From NCBI RefSeq assembly GCF_000422885.1, contig NZ_KE383943.1, forward strand, positions 248,001 to 312,000: a stretch of DNA of 64,000 nucleotides. Direction: 5' to 3'. Positions 44,538 to 53,297 of this stretch are shown piece by piece. The position numbers were made by a program, and so were the translations under genes. Numbering within the stretch: position 1 is the first letter of the stretch; each line of letters starts with the position of its first letter. The notes under the pieces are model-generated. The model was given only the letters and a program-made list of their open reading frames with translations, searched no databases and had not been told where the DNA came from. The DNA is from Ottowia thiooxydans DSM 14619. GTDB lineage: Bacteria; Pseudomonadota; Gammaproteobacteria; Burkholderiales; Burkholderiaceae_C.

Positions 44538-45719
44538 ATGGCGAAATCTTCATCGTTGCAAACTCGTTTGCTACACGCGGGAAAATCCGCTGCCTTTTCA
44601 GGCGGAACTGCAGTCAATCCGCCGCTGGTGAGAGCCAGCACCGTACTCTTTTCCAGTGCCGCCGAGCAACGCGATATGCGCTCGCGTCGCGGCAGTGAGA
44701 GGATTTTCAGCTATGGCGCGCGCGGCACGCCCACGACTTTTGCGCTGGAAGATGTCATCAGCGAACTGGAAGGCGCGTGGCGCACGCGGTTGTTCCCTAC
44801 CGGACTGGCGGCTATCGGGATGGCACTACTGTCCTATCTGAAACCGGGGGATCATTTTCTAATGGCCGACAGCGTGTACGAGCCGGCTCGCGCGTTGGCG
44901 CAGGGCTTTCTCAAGCGCTATGGGATTGCCTGTACTTTCTTCGCGGCAGATGGCAAAGATCTGCAAGAGAAATGGCAGGAGAACACCCGGCTGGTCTATG
45001 TGGAATGTCCTGGGTCGCTGGTTTACGAAATGTGTGACTTGCCGGCTCTGGCCGCTTACGCTCACGCACGTGGTGCATTGGTCGCCGCAGACAACACATG
45101 GGGATCTGGCGTGCAGTATCAGCCACTCTCGCTCGGCGCGGACATCTCCATCATGGCCGCCACCAAGTATTTGTCAGGTCATTCTGATGTGATGATGGGC
45201 AGCGTAGCCACCACACAGGATGCCTGGGCTGCGCTGGCTGATTGCTGCGACGCTTTCGGCATGACTGTGAGTCCGGACGACGCTTGGCTCGTGATGAGAG
45301 GCGTGCGAACTATGGCTGCCCGGCTTCAGATGCACGAACGCCACGCCCTGCAGATCGCACACTGGTTGCAGGCCAGGCCCGAAGTGGCCACTGTATTTTG
45401 CCCGGCGCTGCCGGAGCATCCAGGGCACGATCTTTGGAAGCGAGATTGTTCAGGAACCAATGGGCTGATTTCCTTTGAGCTGAATCGAGGAACAGATAGC
45501 GCCGCCGTTGATCGACTCATAGATGGTTTGAAGCTTTTCGGAATCGGTGCTTCCTGGGGAGGCTACGAAAGCCTGGTCGCTATCTCTAACATGAACAAGG
45601 CGCGCACGGTGACGGACTGGAGCATGCGTGGGCCTGTGATTCGTCTGCATATCGGCCTGGAAGATCCTGCAGAACTCATTGCAGATCTCGAAGCGGGTTT
45701 CGCAGCCATCCAAACCTAA
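44538..45719 (+). CDS. metC: Cystathionine beta-lyase / Cys-Met metabolism PLP enzyme
   Basis: 393 residues from ATG 44538, with GGGAG 11 nt upstream. Fold-type I PLP enzyme of the Cys/Met family: Tyr and Arg in RIFSYGARGTPT near 55, LFPTGLAAIGMALL, the Asp in AADNTWGSG near 185, and the PLP Lys in AATKYLSGHSDVMMG near 210. It cleaves cystathionine or other cysteine S-conjugates to a thiol, pyruvate and ammonia. Direct neighbour of the cysteine dioxygenase-like gene. A weak terminator follows at 45720. Confidence 0.92.
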   Translation: MAKSSSLQTRLLHAGKSAAFSGGTAVNPPLVRASTVLFSSAAEQRDMRSRRGSERIFSYGARGTPTTFALEDVISELEGAWRTRLFPTGLAAIGMALLSYLKPGDHFLMADSVYEPARALAQGFLKRYGIACTFFAADGKDLQEKWQENTRLVYVECPGSLVYEMCDLPALAAYAHARGALVAADNTWGSGVQYQPLSLGADISIMAATKYLSGHSDVMMGSVATTQDAWAALADCCDAFGMTVSPDDAWLVMRGVRTMAARLQMHERHALQIAHWLQARPEVATVFCPALPEHPGHDLWKRDCSGTNGLISFELNRGTDSAAVDRLIDGLKLFGIGASWGGYESLVAISNMNKARTVTDWSMRGPVIRLHIGLEDPAELIADLEAGFAAIQT

Positions 45720-45764
45720 GCGGGCTTCACTCTGATCGTGTTGATCTCAGCCCGCGTGGTTTTT
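45720..45764 (+). terminator. Terminator candidate after metC
   Basis: GCGGGCT and AGCCCGC pair as a perfect seven-base stem around a 22-base loop, followed by GTGGTTTTT. The loop is large, so strength is uncertain. It separates metC from the convergent MFS gene. Confidence 0.55.
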
Positions 45765-45778
45765 AGTGTGAACACGCC

Positions 45779-47203
45779 CTAGCTTGGCTCGCCTGCGTCG
45801 TGCGCAGGTGTTGCCGGCTTACCGGTTTCATCGCTCAGTTGCCAGAAGATCCAGGCGGTCCATGCAGTGATGAGGCCGATGCAGGCGAAAGTGGCGCGAA
45901 ACGCGTTCAGTGCTTCGCGCGGGTCAGGGGTGCCGAACCAACCTTGAAACAGTGCCAGCAGTGCAGCAGCTACGGTCACGCCCAGACTCATGGAGAGCAT
46001 TTGCACCATGGAAAGCATGCCGTTTCCACTGCTGGCGCGCGCGGCATCCAGGTCTTTCAAGGTCACGGTGTTCATGGCTGTGAACTGCATCGAATTGACG
46101 GCTCCGAAGCACGCCATTTGCAGCACGCGTAGCCACAGCGGCTGTTCGGGCGACATCAGTGCGAAGCTGGCCATGAGCGCTCCCAGCAACAGGGTGTTTC
46201 CGGCTAACACCTTCCGATAGCCGAATCGTTTGATGATGCGAGTGGTGGAGCGCTTCATGACCATGCTCGCCATCGCCACTGGCAGCATCAACATCCCGGC
46301 TTGTGCCGGGCTGTAGCCCATACTCAGTTGCATGGTGAGTGGAATCAGGTAGGGCATGGCACTGGAGCCGATGCGCGCGAACAAGTTACCCAGCAACCCA
46401 ACGCGAAAGCTCTGCATTTCAAACAGACGCGGCGAAAACAGCGGCGCTGGGTGCTTGAGTGCATGTAACCAGTAGGCGGCCAACGCGGCGAGACCTCCCA
46501 GCAGGAGCACCAGCACAGTGACTTGGCGTAAACCCAGGCTGGACAGGCCATCCATCGAAATTGAAATAGCCAGCATGGAGCCGGTCAGCAGGAGGTAGCC
46601 CGAGAGGTCAAACCGTTGCAGATCGCTGCCGCGCAGATTGGGCATCCAGCGCAGAGTAGCCAGTGCGCCAATGATGCCGACCGGAAGATTGATGAGAAAT
46701 ATCCAGTGCCAGGAAAGCGTTTCAACAATCCAGCCACCCAGTGTGGGCCCGATCAAGGGGCCGATCAATCCGGGGATGGCGACGAAGCTCATGGCATCCA
46801 GAAATTTTTCCCGGGGAATGGCGCGTAGAACGGTTAATCGCCCTACGGGCAACAGCATGGCACCACCCGCGCCTTGTAATACGCGGGCCGCCACCAATTG
46901 ATCCAGTTGTGTCGACGCCGCACACGCCGCTGAACCGAGAGTGAAAAGCACGATGGCGCCAAAAAAGACCCGCTGCGTGCCAAACCGATCGGACAGCCAA
47001 CCGGAGGCCGGAATCAGCGCCGCCATGGTCAGGGCGTAAGCCACTACCACCATTTGCATGCGCAGGGGGCTTTCGCCCAGATTCCGCGCCATGCTGGGCA
47101 AGGCCGTGTTGACGATGGTTCCATCCAGCGTCTGCATAAAAAACCCTATGGCGACCAGCCAAAGCAGGACGCGGGGGGAATGGGTTGGGGCAGAGATGGG
47201 CAT
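45779..47203 (-). CDS. MFS multidrug transporter, DHA2 (EmrB/QacA-like) family
   Basis: 474 residues with about fourteen hydrophobic segments. Motif A GWLSDRFGTQRVFF near 68-81, motif C-like PGLIGPLIGPTLGGWIVE near 144-161, and the D in FMQTLDGTIVNTALPSMA near 22-40. Resembles MdtD. Proton-driven exporter of drugs or small metabolites in the inner membrane. No adaptor (EmrA-like) gene is next to it. Convergent with metC. Confidence 0.9.
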   Translation of the reverse strand: MPISAPTHSPRVLLWLVAIGFFMQTLDGTIVNTALPSMARNLGESPLRMQMVVVAYALTMAALIPASGWLSDRFGTQRVFFGAIVLFTLGSAACAASTQLDQLVAARVLQGAGGAMLLPVGRLTVLRAIPREKFLDAMSFVAIPGLIGPLIGPTLGGWIVETLSWHWIFLINLPVGIIGALATLRWMPNLRGSDLQRFDLSGYLLLTGSMLAISISMDGLSSLGLRQVTVLVLLLGGLAALAAYWLHALKHPAPLFSPRLFEMQSFRVGLLGNLFARIGSSAMPYLIPLTMQLSMGYSPAQAGMLMLPVAMASMVMKRSTTRIIKRFGYRKVLAGNTLLLGALMASFALMSPEQPLWLRVLQMACFGAVNSMQFTAMNTVTLKDLDAARASSGNGMLSMVQMLSMSLGVTVAAALLALFQGWFGTPDPREALNAFRATFACIGLITAWTAWIFWQLSDETGKPATPAHDAGEPS

Positions 47204-47553
47204 GAGCAGGCCGCAAAGAGGGCAGCTGTTGATGATAGCCAGGGCTTGCGCGTTGTTTGCAGCTTGTGAGCCTGAACGACAGCTTTTACGCTTTCGCTGT
47301 CTTTCACTGTGCGCTTCCGGAACTTTTTAAGTTCCCGATATTTTGTTTCCTAAATGGAAAAAGTCTTGTTCCAAGCTGGGGGTTTTAAACACCCCTCTCT
47401 GAGCGCAAACTACGTCTTACGGAGCCGGCCACAAGCCTTCCAGGTGAAAGCCCTCTCCGCGGTGAGACCGGAAAATTGAATCGGACTCAGCGAAGAGTAG
47501 GTCGCCAGATCGGCGACCTCGCTAAACGAAGATTGAACTCAAAGGAAAGAATC
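47204..47553. other. Non-coding stretch, 350 bp, with a leader hairpin
   Basis: No credible gene. It holds the divergent promoters of the MFS gene and the DUF4148-like gene. A perfect hairpin, AGGTCGCC-agatc-GGCGACCT, is at 47499-47519, about 35 bp before the start of the latter gene and so probably in its mRNA leader. No known riboswitch is recognised. Confidence 0.55.
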
Positions 47554-47871
47554 ATGCAAATCAAAAATATCGCCATCGCCACTTTGCTGACCGCCGTTTT
47601 CGCTGGCAACGCTTTCGCAGCACAGCCAGCTTCGGGTGAAGGGCCGCTGTTTTTGAATGAAGGGGTGAGCACCAGCACACTGACACGTGAGGCTGTTCGT
47701 CAGGAAGCCATTGCCAACCCACCAGCCACTGATGGCTACACAGCTGTAGCTTACACAGGCGTTGCCCGCAAGGCTGCTCCTGCCAGCGCACTTACCCGTT
47801 CAGAAGTGCGTGAGAACACCCGCGAAGCGATTGCCCATGGCTTCCGCGTGAAAAGCGGCGAAATGAGCTGA
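47554..47871 (+). CDS. Small exported DUF4148-like protein
   Basis: 105 residues from ATG 47554 with AAAGGAAAG upstream. Signal peptide MQIKNIAIATLLTAVFAGNA ending near AFA-AQP. The mature part has two related segments, STLTREAVRQEA and SALTRSEVRENTREA, the LTRxxVR repeats seen in the Burkholderiales DUF4148 group. The function of that group is unknown. Likely a periplasmic protein, made abundantly judging by its leader hairpin, strong ribosome site and strong terminator (inference). Confidence 0.75.
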   Translation: MQIKNIAIATLLTAVFAGNAFAAQPASGEGPLFLNEGVSTSTLTREAVRQEAIANPPATDGYTAVAYTGVARKAAPASALTRSEVRENTREAIAHGFRVKSGEMS

Positions 47872-47953
47872 GCTCCTGGAGCGTTCTTTTAGGAGGTTGT
47901 CCAGGCGCTTGTAGCCGGGCTCCTCCTAGCGACCAGAGGTAGGTCGCGCAAAC

Positions 47954-47983
47954 AAAAACGAGATGCTCATGCATCTCGTTTTT
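47954..47983. terminator. Bidirectional intrinsic terminator
   Basis: AAAAACGAGATGC-tcat-GCATCTCGTTTTT: a thirteen-base stem with A-tract and T-tract at either end, so it can work on both strands. It lies between the convergent DUF4148-like gene and the acyl-CoA dehydrogenase pair. Confidence 0.92.
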
Positions 47984-48009
47984 GCGTTATGGCCTAGCTT
48001 TTGGCCTGA

Positions 48010-49125
48010 TCAGGCAAACACGCCTGCCGTAGCGACCATGCGTGTCGACACTTCGCCCAAGTGATGCATCGTGTCGCCGTAGGTCATTTCAAGTTGTGTG
48101 AGTTTCTTGAAATAATGGCTGCCGATGTATTCGTCGGTCACGCCGATGCCGCCATGCAACTGTACCGACTGCTGGCTGACAAATCGCATGGATTGTCCCA
48201 ACTGTACTTTTGCGCGTGAGAGTGCTTGCCTCCGTTCGGTAGCAGCCGCGCCCAGCTTCAGGCTGGCGTAATAGCTCATGCTTCGGGCTAACTCGAGCTG
48301 CATTTTCATATCAGCTACTCGATGACGCAGAGCCTGGAAGCTGGCAATCGTGACGCCGAACTGCTTGCGCTGGTTCATGTAGTCAACGGTAAGCGCGAGC
48401 GTTTTCTCCATGGCGCCCACGCCTTCAGCACAAACGCTGGCGATGCCCACATCGACCGCATGCGCGAGCGCCACCAAACCGTCGGTAGTGATGAGTTGAG
48501 CTGGCGCATTGTCCAGTTTCACGTCGGCTGCGCGTGCCTCATCTTGAGCCGGGTAGCCGCGCGTGTTCACGCCCTGGGCTGTGCGCTCCACCAGGAAAAG
48601 AGCGAGCTTTCCGTCCAGCACCGCGGGCACCAGGAAGGCATCCGCGTGATCCCCCACTGGTACGATATTTTTCAGGCCGGTGATGGCGTAACCTGAGCCA
48701 GTTTTACTGGCGTGGGCTTCGCAAACATCGAGCCGGTAGCGCGCCTTGCGCTCCTGATGGGCAAGCACTACCAGCGCCTCACCACTGGCAATCCGAGGTA
48801 GCCATTGCTCCTTCAAGTCAGCAGGGCCATAAGCCTGGATAACGGCACTGGCGACAAACGCCTGAGCCAGTGGCTCGCAAACTATGCCGCGCCCCAGCTC
48901 TTCCATCACCACCATGGCCTCTACAGGGCCCATGCCCAGGCCACCGTGCTCTTCGCTGACGTAGATGCCGGCGAGGCCTAGTTCGGCCAGCTCGGTGTAC
49001 ACCTTGCGGTCGAAACCGCCTGCCTTTACAACCTTGCCGCGTTGTTCGAAGTCGTAGCTTTTCTCGACCCATTTAGCAACGGCGTCTCGAAGGGCTTGTT
49101 GGTCGTCGGAGAAATCGAAGTCCAT
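48010..49125 (-). CDS. Acyl-CoA dehydrogenase family protein (second of a pair)
   Basis: 371 residues. The N-terminal helical, middle beta and C-terminal helical domains are recognisable (MDFDFSDDQQALRDAV; GIYVSEEHGGLGMGPVEAMV; QLHGGIGVTDEY). The C-terminal YGG(S/T)NE-type catalytic segment of the family is replaced by TYGDTMHHLGEVS. It may therefore be the partner half of a heteromeric enzyme with the dehydrogenase encoded just upstream, 40 nt away. Substrate unknown. Confidence 0.88.
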   Translation of the reverse strand: MDFDFSDDQQALRDAVAKWVEKSYDFEQRGKVVKAGGFDRKVYTELAELGLAGIYVSEEHGGLGMGPVEAMVVMEELGRGIVCEPLAQAFVASAVIQAYGPADLKEQWLPRIASGEALVVLAHQERKARYRLDVCEAHASKTGSGYAITGLKNIVPVGDHADAFLVPAVLDGKLALFLVERTAQGVNTRGYPAQDEARAADVKLDNAPAQLITTDGLVALAHAVDVGIASVCAEGVGAMEKTLALTVDYMNQRKQFGVTIASFQALRHRVADMKMQLELARSMSYYASLKLGAAATERRQALSRAKVQLGQSMRFVSQQSVQLHGGIGVTDEYIGSHYFKKLTQLEMTYGDTMHHLGEVSTRMVATAGVFA

Positions 49126-49165
49126 GTTTCTCTGCCTTTGATCTGTTTCAGTATGTCAAGCGGCT

Positions 49166-50374
49166 TCAGCCGAGAACCGTTTGCGCAACGATGTTGCGTT
49201 GCACTTCGTTGGATCCACCGTAGATGGTGGTCTTGCGGTAGTTGAAGTAGTTTGGTGCCAGAGGCGCATTGGCCACGTCGCCGCCGGGAAAGCCCTGCAG
49301 GCCAGCGGCGGCGGATTGGTCTCCTTGCCAACCAGCTTCCATGGCTTCAAAGATGAAGGGCAGGCTGTAGGGGCCTGCGGCAAGCATCATCAGTTCCGTG
49401 TAGCGCTGCTGGATCTCGCTGCCCTTAATTTTGAGCAAGCCAGCGATATCAAGTGAATTTTTGCCTGACTTTTCAGCTGACAGTACCCGCAGCACCAGCA
49501 TCTCCAGCGCAACCACGTCGACTTCGAGCAGCGCGATCTGATCTCTAAAGCACTGGTCTTCGTACACGCCTTCGGCTTGCGCGATGTGCTTCAAACGCTC
49601 CAATTCACGCTTGGCGCGGTTCACATCTGCAATATTGGTGCGTTCATGGCTGAGCAAGTGCTTGGCGTAGGTCCAGCCCTTGTTTTCCTCGCCAATCAGG
49701 TTTTCCACTGGCACCTCGACGTTGTCAAAAAACACGTCGTTCACCTCGCATTCGCCATCGAGCAGCTTGATCGGCCGCACGCTGACGCCGGGAGATTTCA
49801 TGTCAATCAGCAGGAAGGAAATACCTGTTTGCGGCTTGCCTTCAGTGCTGGTGCGCACCAGATTGAACATCCATTCGCCGTATTGGCCGAGGGTTGTCCA
49901 GGTCTTTTGCCCGTTCACGATGTATTTGTCACCTTGGCGTTCGGCCTTGGTGCGCACGGAAGCCAGGTCAGAGCCAGAGCCTGGCTCGCTGTAACCCTGG
50001 CTCCACCACACCTCGCCGCTGGCGATACCGGGCAGGAAACGTTCCTGCTGGGCTTTGTTGCCGAAAGCCATGATGACGGGCGCCACCATCACCGGGCCAA
50101 ACGGCACGATGCGCGGTGCACCGGCCATGGCCAGTTCTTCCTCGAACAGGTGTTTTTGAACGGCGTTCCAGCCCGGACCACCGAACTGCGCAGGCCAGCC
50201 ATAGCCGAGCCAGCCTTTTTTGCCAAGAATCTTGGCCCATCGCTGCAGGTCATCGCGAGTTAGACGCAGGGCGTTGTGCACCTTGTCCGAAATCTCTTTC
50301 GGCAGGGCCTCTTTGACCCAGGCGCGAATTTCTTCGCGAAATCGTTGTTCTTCAGGGGTAAATGCGAGATCCAT
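49166..50374 (-). CDS. Acyl-CoA dehydrogenase family protein (first of a pair)
   Basis: 402 residues with the whole acyl-CoA dehydrogenase layout: [20 protein letters not shown] front, YSEPGSGSDLASVRTKAE flavin/substrate loop, GQKTWTTLGQYGEWMF and the C-terminal IYGGSNEVQRNIVAQTVLG. It introduces a double bond at C2-C3 of an acyl-CoA. The ATG overlaps the yceH stop by one base. With the next gene it probably forms a two-gene dehydrogenase pair of the kind used on branched, cyclic or steroid side-chain acyl-CoAs (inference). Confidence 0.92.
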   Translation of the reverse strand: MDLAFTPEEQRFREEIRAWVKEALPKEISDKVHNALRLTRDDLQRWAKILGKKGWLGYGWPAQFGGPGWNAVQKHLFEEELAMAGAPRIVPFGPVMVAPVIMAFGNKAQQERFLPGIASGEVWWSQGYSEPGSGSDLASVRTKAERQGDKYIVNGQKTWTTLGQYGEWMFNLVRTSTEGKPQTGISFLLIDMKSPGVSVRPIKLLDGECEVNDVFFDNVEVPVENLIGEENKGWTYAKHLLSHERTNIADVNRAKRELERLKHIAQAEGVYEDQCFRDQIALLEVDVVALEMLVLRVLSAEKSGKNSLDIAGLLKIKGSEIQQRYTELMMLAAGPYSLPFIFEAMEAGWQGDQSAAAGLQGFPGGDVANAPLAPNYFNYRKTTIYGGSNEVQRNIVAQTVLG

Positions 50375-51072
50375 CAGTTTGTCTCCGTGTGGTCTTCGTT
50401 TGTAGCATGAGTCGGTGATGGGGGCGTCAAGCCAAGTTCTGCATACAGGCCTGCCACCATGGTCTTGAGCGCAGAAACCTCTGCTTCCAAGGCTGAAACT
50501 CGTTCATTCATGCCACTGGCTGCTACGCCAGCGCTTACTCTTGCATAGCCAGGCACTTCTTCGTTGACGGGCCCGCAAAGAAGATGCGCCCAGCGATCCT
50601 CGCGCGTGCCGGGTGCGCGGGGCAGCCTCACTACAAGCGGCCCGCCTTTTTCCTCCGAGCGTTCTCGCAACTCGTCGAGAAAGCCCTCCACTGAGGAGAT
50701 ATCGGCAAATCGATACCAGCGGTCGGAGTTGATGCGCAATTCTCCCGCCGTTTGCGGCCCCCGCAGCATCAGCAGCCCCAGCAACACGGCAGATTGCTCG
50801 GGCACTCCCACGCCGCGCTGGAAGTTGTGTTCATGGCGTGCCACCCGCCCGCCGCTGGCTTCACGTACCAGGCCGAGCGTGCGCAGGTCATCCAGCGCCT
50901 CCTGGGCTTCACCCTCGCTGACATTCATCACCGGCTCGCGGCTGGTTTTCTGATTGCAGCCCGTCACCACACCGTTTAGCGACAGTGGATAGGTGTCCGG
51001 GACGGTGCGCGCTTTTTCCATCAAAGTGGCCAGCACGCGCGCTTCTATGGGGGTCAGATGGCGAAGGCTCAT
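50374..51072 (-). CDS. yceH: YceH family protein (DUF480)
   Basis: 232 residues from ATG 51072 ([20 protein letters not shown]), the family's characteristic beginning; the longer frame overlaps purN and is rejected. Two winged-helix halves are visible: [21 protein letters not shown] and [20 protein letters not shown]. The tail has a predicted coiled coil ([20 protein letters not shown]). Function not established. TGATG overlap with the first dehydrogenase gene suggests coupling. Confidence 0.93.
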   Translation of the reverse strand: MSLRHLTPIEARVLATLMEKARTVPDTYPLSLNGVVTGCNQKTSREPVMNVSEGEAQEALDDLRTLGLVREASGGRVARHEHNFQRGVGVPEQSAVLLGLLMLRGPQTAGELRINSDRWYRFADISSVEGFLDELRERSEEKGGPLVVRLPRAPGTREDRWAHLLCGPVNEEVPGYARVSAGVAASGMNERVSALEAEVSALKTMVAGLYAELGLTPPSPTHATNEDHTETN

Positions 51073-51103
51073 TCGACAAGCATAATCGCCCGGCAAAGAC
51101 TCC

Positions 51104-51685
51104 ATGAAAAACATCGTCATTCTGATATCTGGCACAGGCTCCAACATGGCTGCCATCGTGCGTGCTGCTGAACACGAGCGCTGGTCTGAGCGCCTGGGCG
51201 TTCGTGTGGCGGCTGTGATCAGCAACCGGCCAGACGCCATGGGCCTTCGAATGGCCAGCGACTCAGGCATTGCAACAGCAGTAGTTGATCACAAAGCCTA
51301 TGAGGGGCGAGAAGCGTTCGATGCGGCTCTGCGTGCCACAATTGATGCTTATGACCCTGCATTGCTGGTGTTGGCCGGTTTCATGCGCATTCTTACTCCG
51401 GCGTTCGTAGCTCAGTATGCGGGACGCATCGTCAACATTCATCCTTCGCTGCTGCCGGCCTTCCCAGGGCTGCACACGCACCAGCGCGCTATAGATGCAG
51501 GCTGCCGCGTGGCGGGCGTCAGCGTGCATCTGGTCACGGCGGAACTCGATCACGGGCCTATCTTGGCGCAGGCTGCAGTGCCTGTGCTAACCGGCGATAC
51601 CGCTGATACGCTGGCGGCTCGAGTATTGAGTCAGGAGCATTTGATTTACCCGCGCGCGGTGGCTGATTTGCTGCAAACCTTATAA
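51104..51685 (+). CDS. purN: Phosphoribosylglycinamide formyltransferase
   Basis: 193 residues. [14 protein letters not shown] near 8-21 binds the phosphoribosyl group. Catalytic residues are seen as Asn and His in [20 protein letters not shown] near 105-124 and Asp in [13 protein letters not shown] near 144. It transfers a formyl group from 10-formyl-THF to GAR in purine synthesis. It is divergent from yceH with 31 bp between starts. Confidence 0.97.
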   Translation: MKNIVILISGTGSNMAAIVRAAEHERWSERLGVRVAAVISNRPDAMGLRMASDSGIATAVVDHKAYEGREAFDAALRATIDAYDPALLVLAGFMRILTPAFVAQYAGRIVNIHPSLLPAFPGLHTHQRAIDAGCRVAGVSVHLVTAELDHGPILAQAAVPVLTGDTADTLAARVLSQEHLIYPRAVADLLQTL

Positions 51686-51713
51686 ATACTTTTTAAAAGA
51701 ATTAAAAAGTATT
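51685..51713. repeat. AT-rich perfect inverted repeat between purN and rsmB
   Basis: AATACTTTTT, 9 bases, AAAAAGTATT: perfect ten-base arms with only two G/C pairs in total, beginning at the purN stop. The region is unusually A/T-rich for the window. It may end purN transcripts or mark the rsmB promoter. Thermal stability is low, so terminator function is uncertain. Confidence 0.5.
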
Positions 51714-51765
51714 CACAAATGGACGTATTTTGAATGCGATCCATGCATTAAAGAGTTATTGACGA

Positions 51766-53049
51766 ATGTCTCCCAAGGTTCTCCTTTCCTCTACCACCGA
51801 GCTATTGCGGCTGGCGCTGACGTTCGCGCACCCGTTCGACGCCGTGGTGCAGCGTTTCTTTCGTGAGCAGCGCACCCTTGGTCCGCGCGAGCGAGCGGTG
51901 GTGGCTGACGCCGCTTATGCCGTGCTGCGCCGCAAGCGCTGGTTTGATCACTTGGCAAACAGCGGCAAGGGACCGCGCGAGCGGCGTCTGGCGCTTCTGG
52001 CCCTTGCGCTGCAAGAGCCGGAGGATGCCAGTCGGTGGGCCTCCCTTCTGGAGGGCGATGAGCCCGATTGGTTAGTGCGCGCCGTACAGGCTGCAAAAGC
52101 GCCTCTGTCTGAGTGGCCCGCGGAGTGCCGCCACAATCTGCCTGATTGGCTGGTGGAGCGTTTGCAAGCTCAGGTGGGTGAAGAGTTCCTGCCTCTGGCC
52201 GATGCTTTACTGACGACCGCGCCGCTTGACTTGCGCGTCAACGTCCTGAAGGAAAAGCGCCCTCAGGTCATAGCGGAGCTGGCGGACCAGGCCATTGAAT
52301 GCATGCCCACCGCCTATTCGCCCTGGGGCTTGCGTTTGCAAGGTAAGCCTTCGCTTGCCAAGCTGGATGCATACCAGCGAGGCGCTATTGAAGTCCAGGA
52401 CGAAGGCTCTCAACTGCTGGCGCTGCTGCTCGATGCGCGCCGTGGCGAGATGGTCGCAGATTTTTGCGCCGGTGCCGGGGGCAAAACCCTCGCCATTGGT
52501 GTCGCTATGCGAAATACCGGAAGGCTATATGCCTTCGACACTTCGGCCCATCGGCTGCAGGCGCTTCAGCCGCGTCTGGCCAAGAGCGGGCTGGATATTG
52601 TTTATCCCAGCGCCATTGCCCATGAGCGAGATGAGCGTCTTGCTCGCCTGGCTGGCAAGATGGACCGCGTACTGGTGGATGCGCCGTGCTCGGGCCTTGG
52701 CACGCTTCGTCGAAGCCCGGACCTGAAGTGGCGCACGTCCCTGGCTGAGGTGCAAGCGCTGCAGCAGCGTCAACTCGTCATCCTTTCGGCGGCGGCGCGC
52801 CTTCTCAAGCCTGGTGGCAGGCTGATTTATGCCACTTGCAGCCTTCTTGAGGAAGAGAACGAAGCTTTGGCGCTGTCGTTTGGCGCGGCCAACAGAGGCT
52901 TCTCGCCGCTGGGCGTGGCTGAAGTCCTGAACGGCTTGCGAGTTTCTCAGGCCGAAAACCTTTGCTCCTCAGATGGCCAATACCTTCGCTTGTGGCCCCA
53001 CCGGCATGGCACGGATGGTTTTTTTGCGGCCGCCTGGACTCGTCATTAA
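51766..53049 (+). CDS. rsmB: 16S rRNA m5C methyltransferase RsmB (RsmB/NOP family)
   Basis: 427 residues: an N-terminal NusB-like helical domain, then the SAM-dependent core. FCAGAGGKTLAIGVAM near 238 is the SAM loop, VLVDAPCSGLGTLRRSPDLKW near 303-323 supplies the first Cys (PCSG), and YATCSLLEEENEAL near 352 the catalytic TCS Cys. It methylates a cytosine of 16S rRNA (C967 in E. coli). The member could also be a related NOP-family paralogue. It follows purN by 80 bp. Confidence 0.88.
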   Translation: MSPKVLLSSTTELLRLALTFAHPFDAVVQRFFREQRTLGPRERAVVADAAYAVLRRKRWFDHLANSGKGPRERRLALLALALQEPEDASRWASLLEGDEPDWLVRAVQAAKAPLSEWPAECRHNLPDWLVERLQAQVGEEFLPLADALLTTAPLDLRVNVLKEKRPQVIAELADQAIECMPTAYSPWGLRLQGKPSLAKLDAYQRGAIEVQDEGSQLLALLLDARRGEMVADFCAGAGGKTLAIGVAMRNTGRLYAFDTSAHRLQALQPRLAKSGLDIVYPSAIAHERDERLARLAGKMDRVLVDAPCSGLGTLRRSPDLKWRTSLAEVQALQQRQLVILSAAARLLKPGGRLIYATCSLLEEENEALALSFGAANRGFSPLGVAEVLNGLRVSQAENLCSSDGQYLRLWPHRHGTDGFFAAAWTRH

Positions 53050-53297
53050 TTGCGTACGTTCGTGCTTTTCATTGATTTTTCTCATCAAATGCTGCAAATC
53101 TGATGTAAATGCGGGAGCAAAGTCTTCTTCTGGTCATGGAATAGGTTTATTCCCGAGAGATAAACTTATAAAATAGAACTTTTCTGGCAGGCATTGCTCC
53201 AAACGCGGGAATGCAGATTTTTATGTCAGCCCGCGCCGGTGGCGTACCTTGATCCTCGCTGGCGGCGAGAATCGTTTTGTAAAGACCCCCTTTTTTT

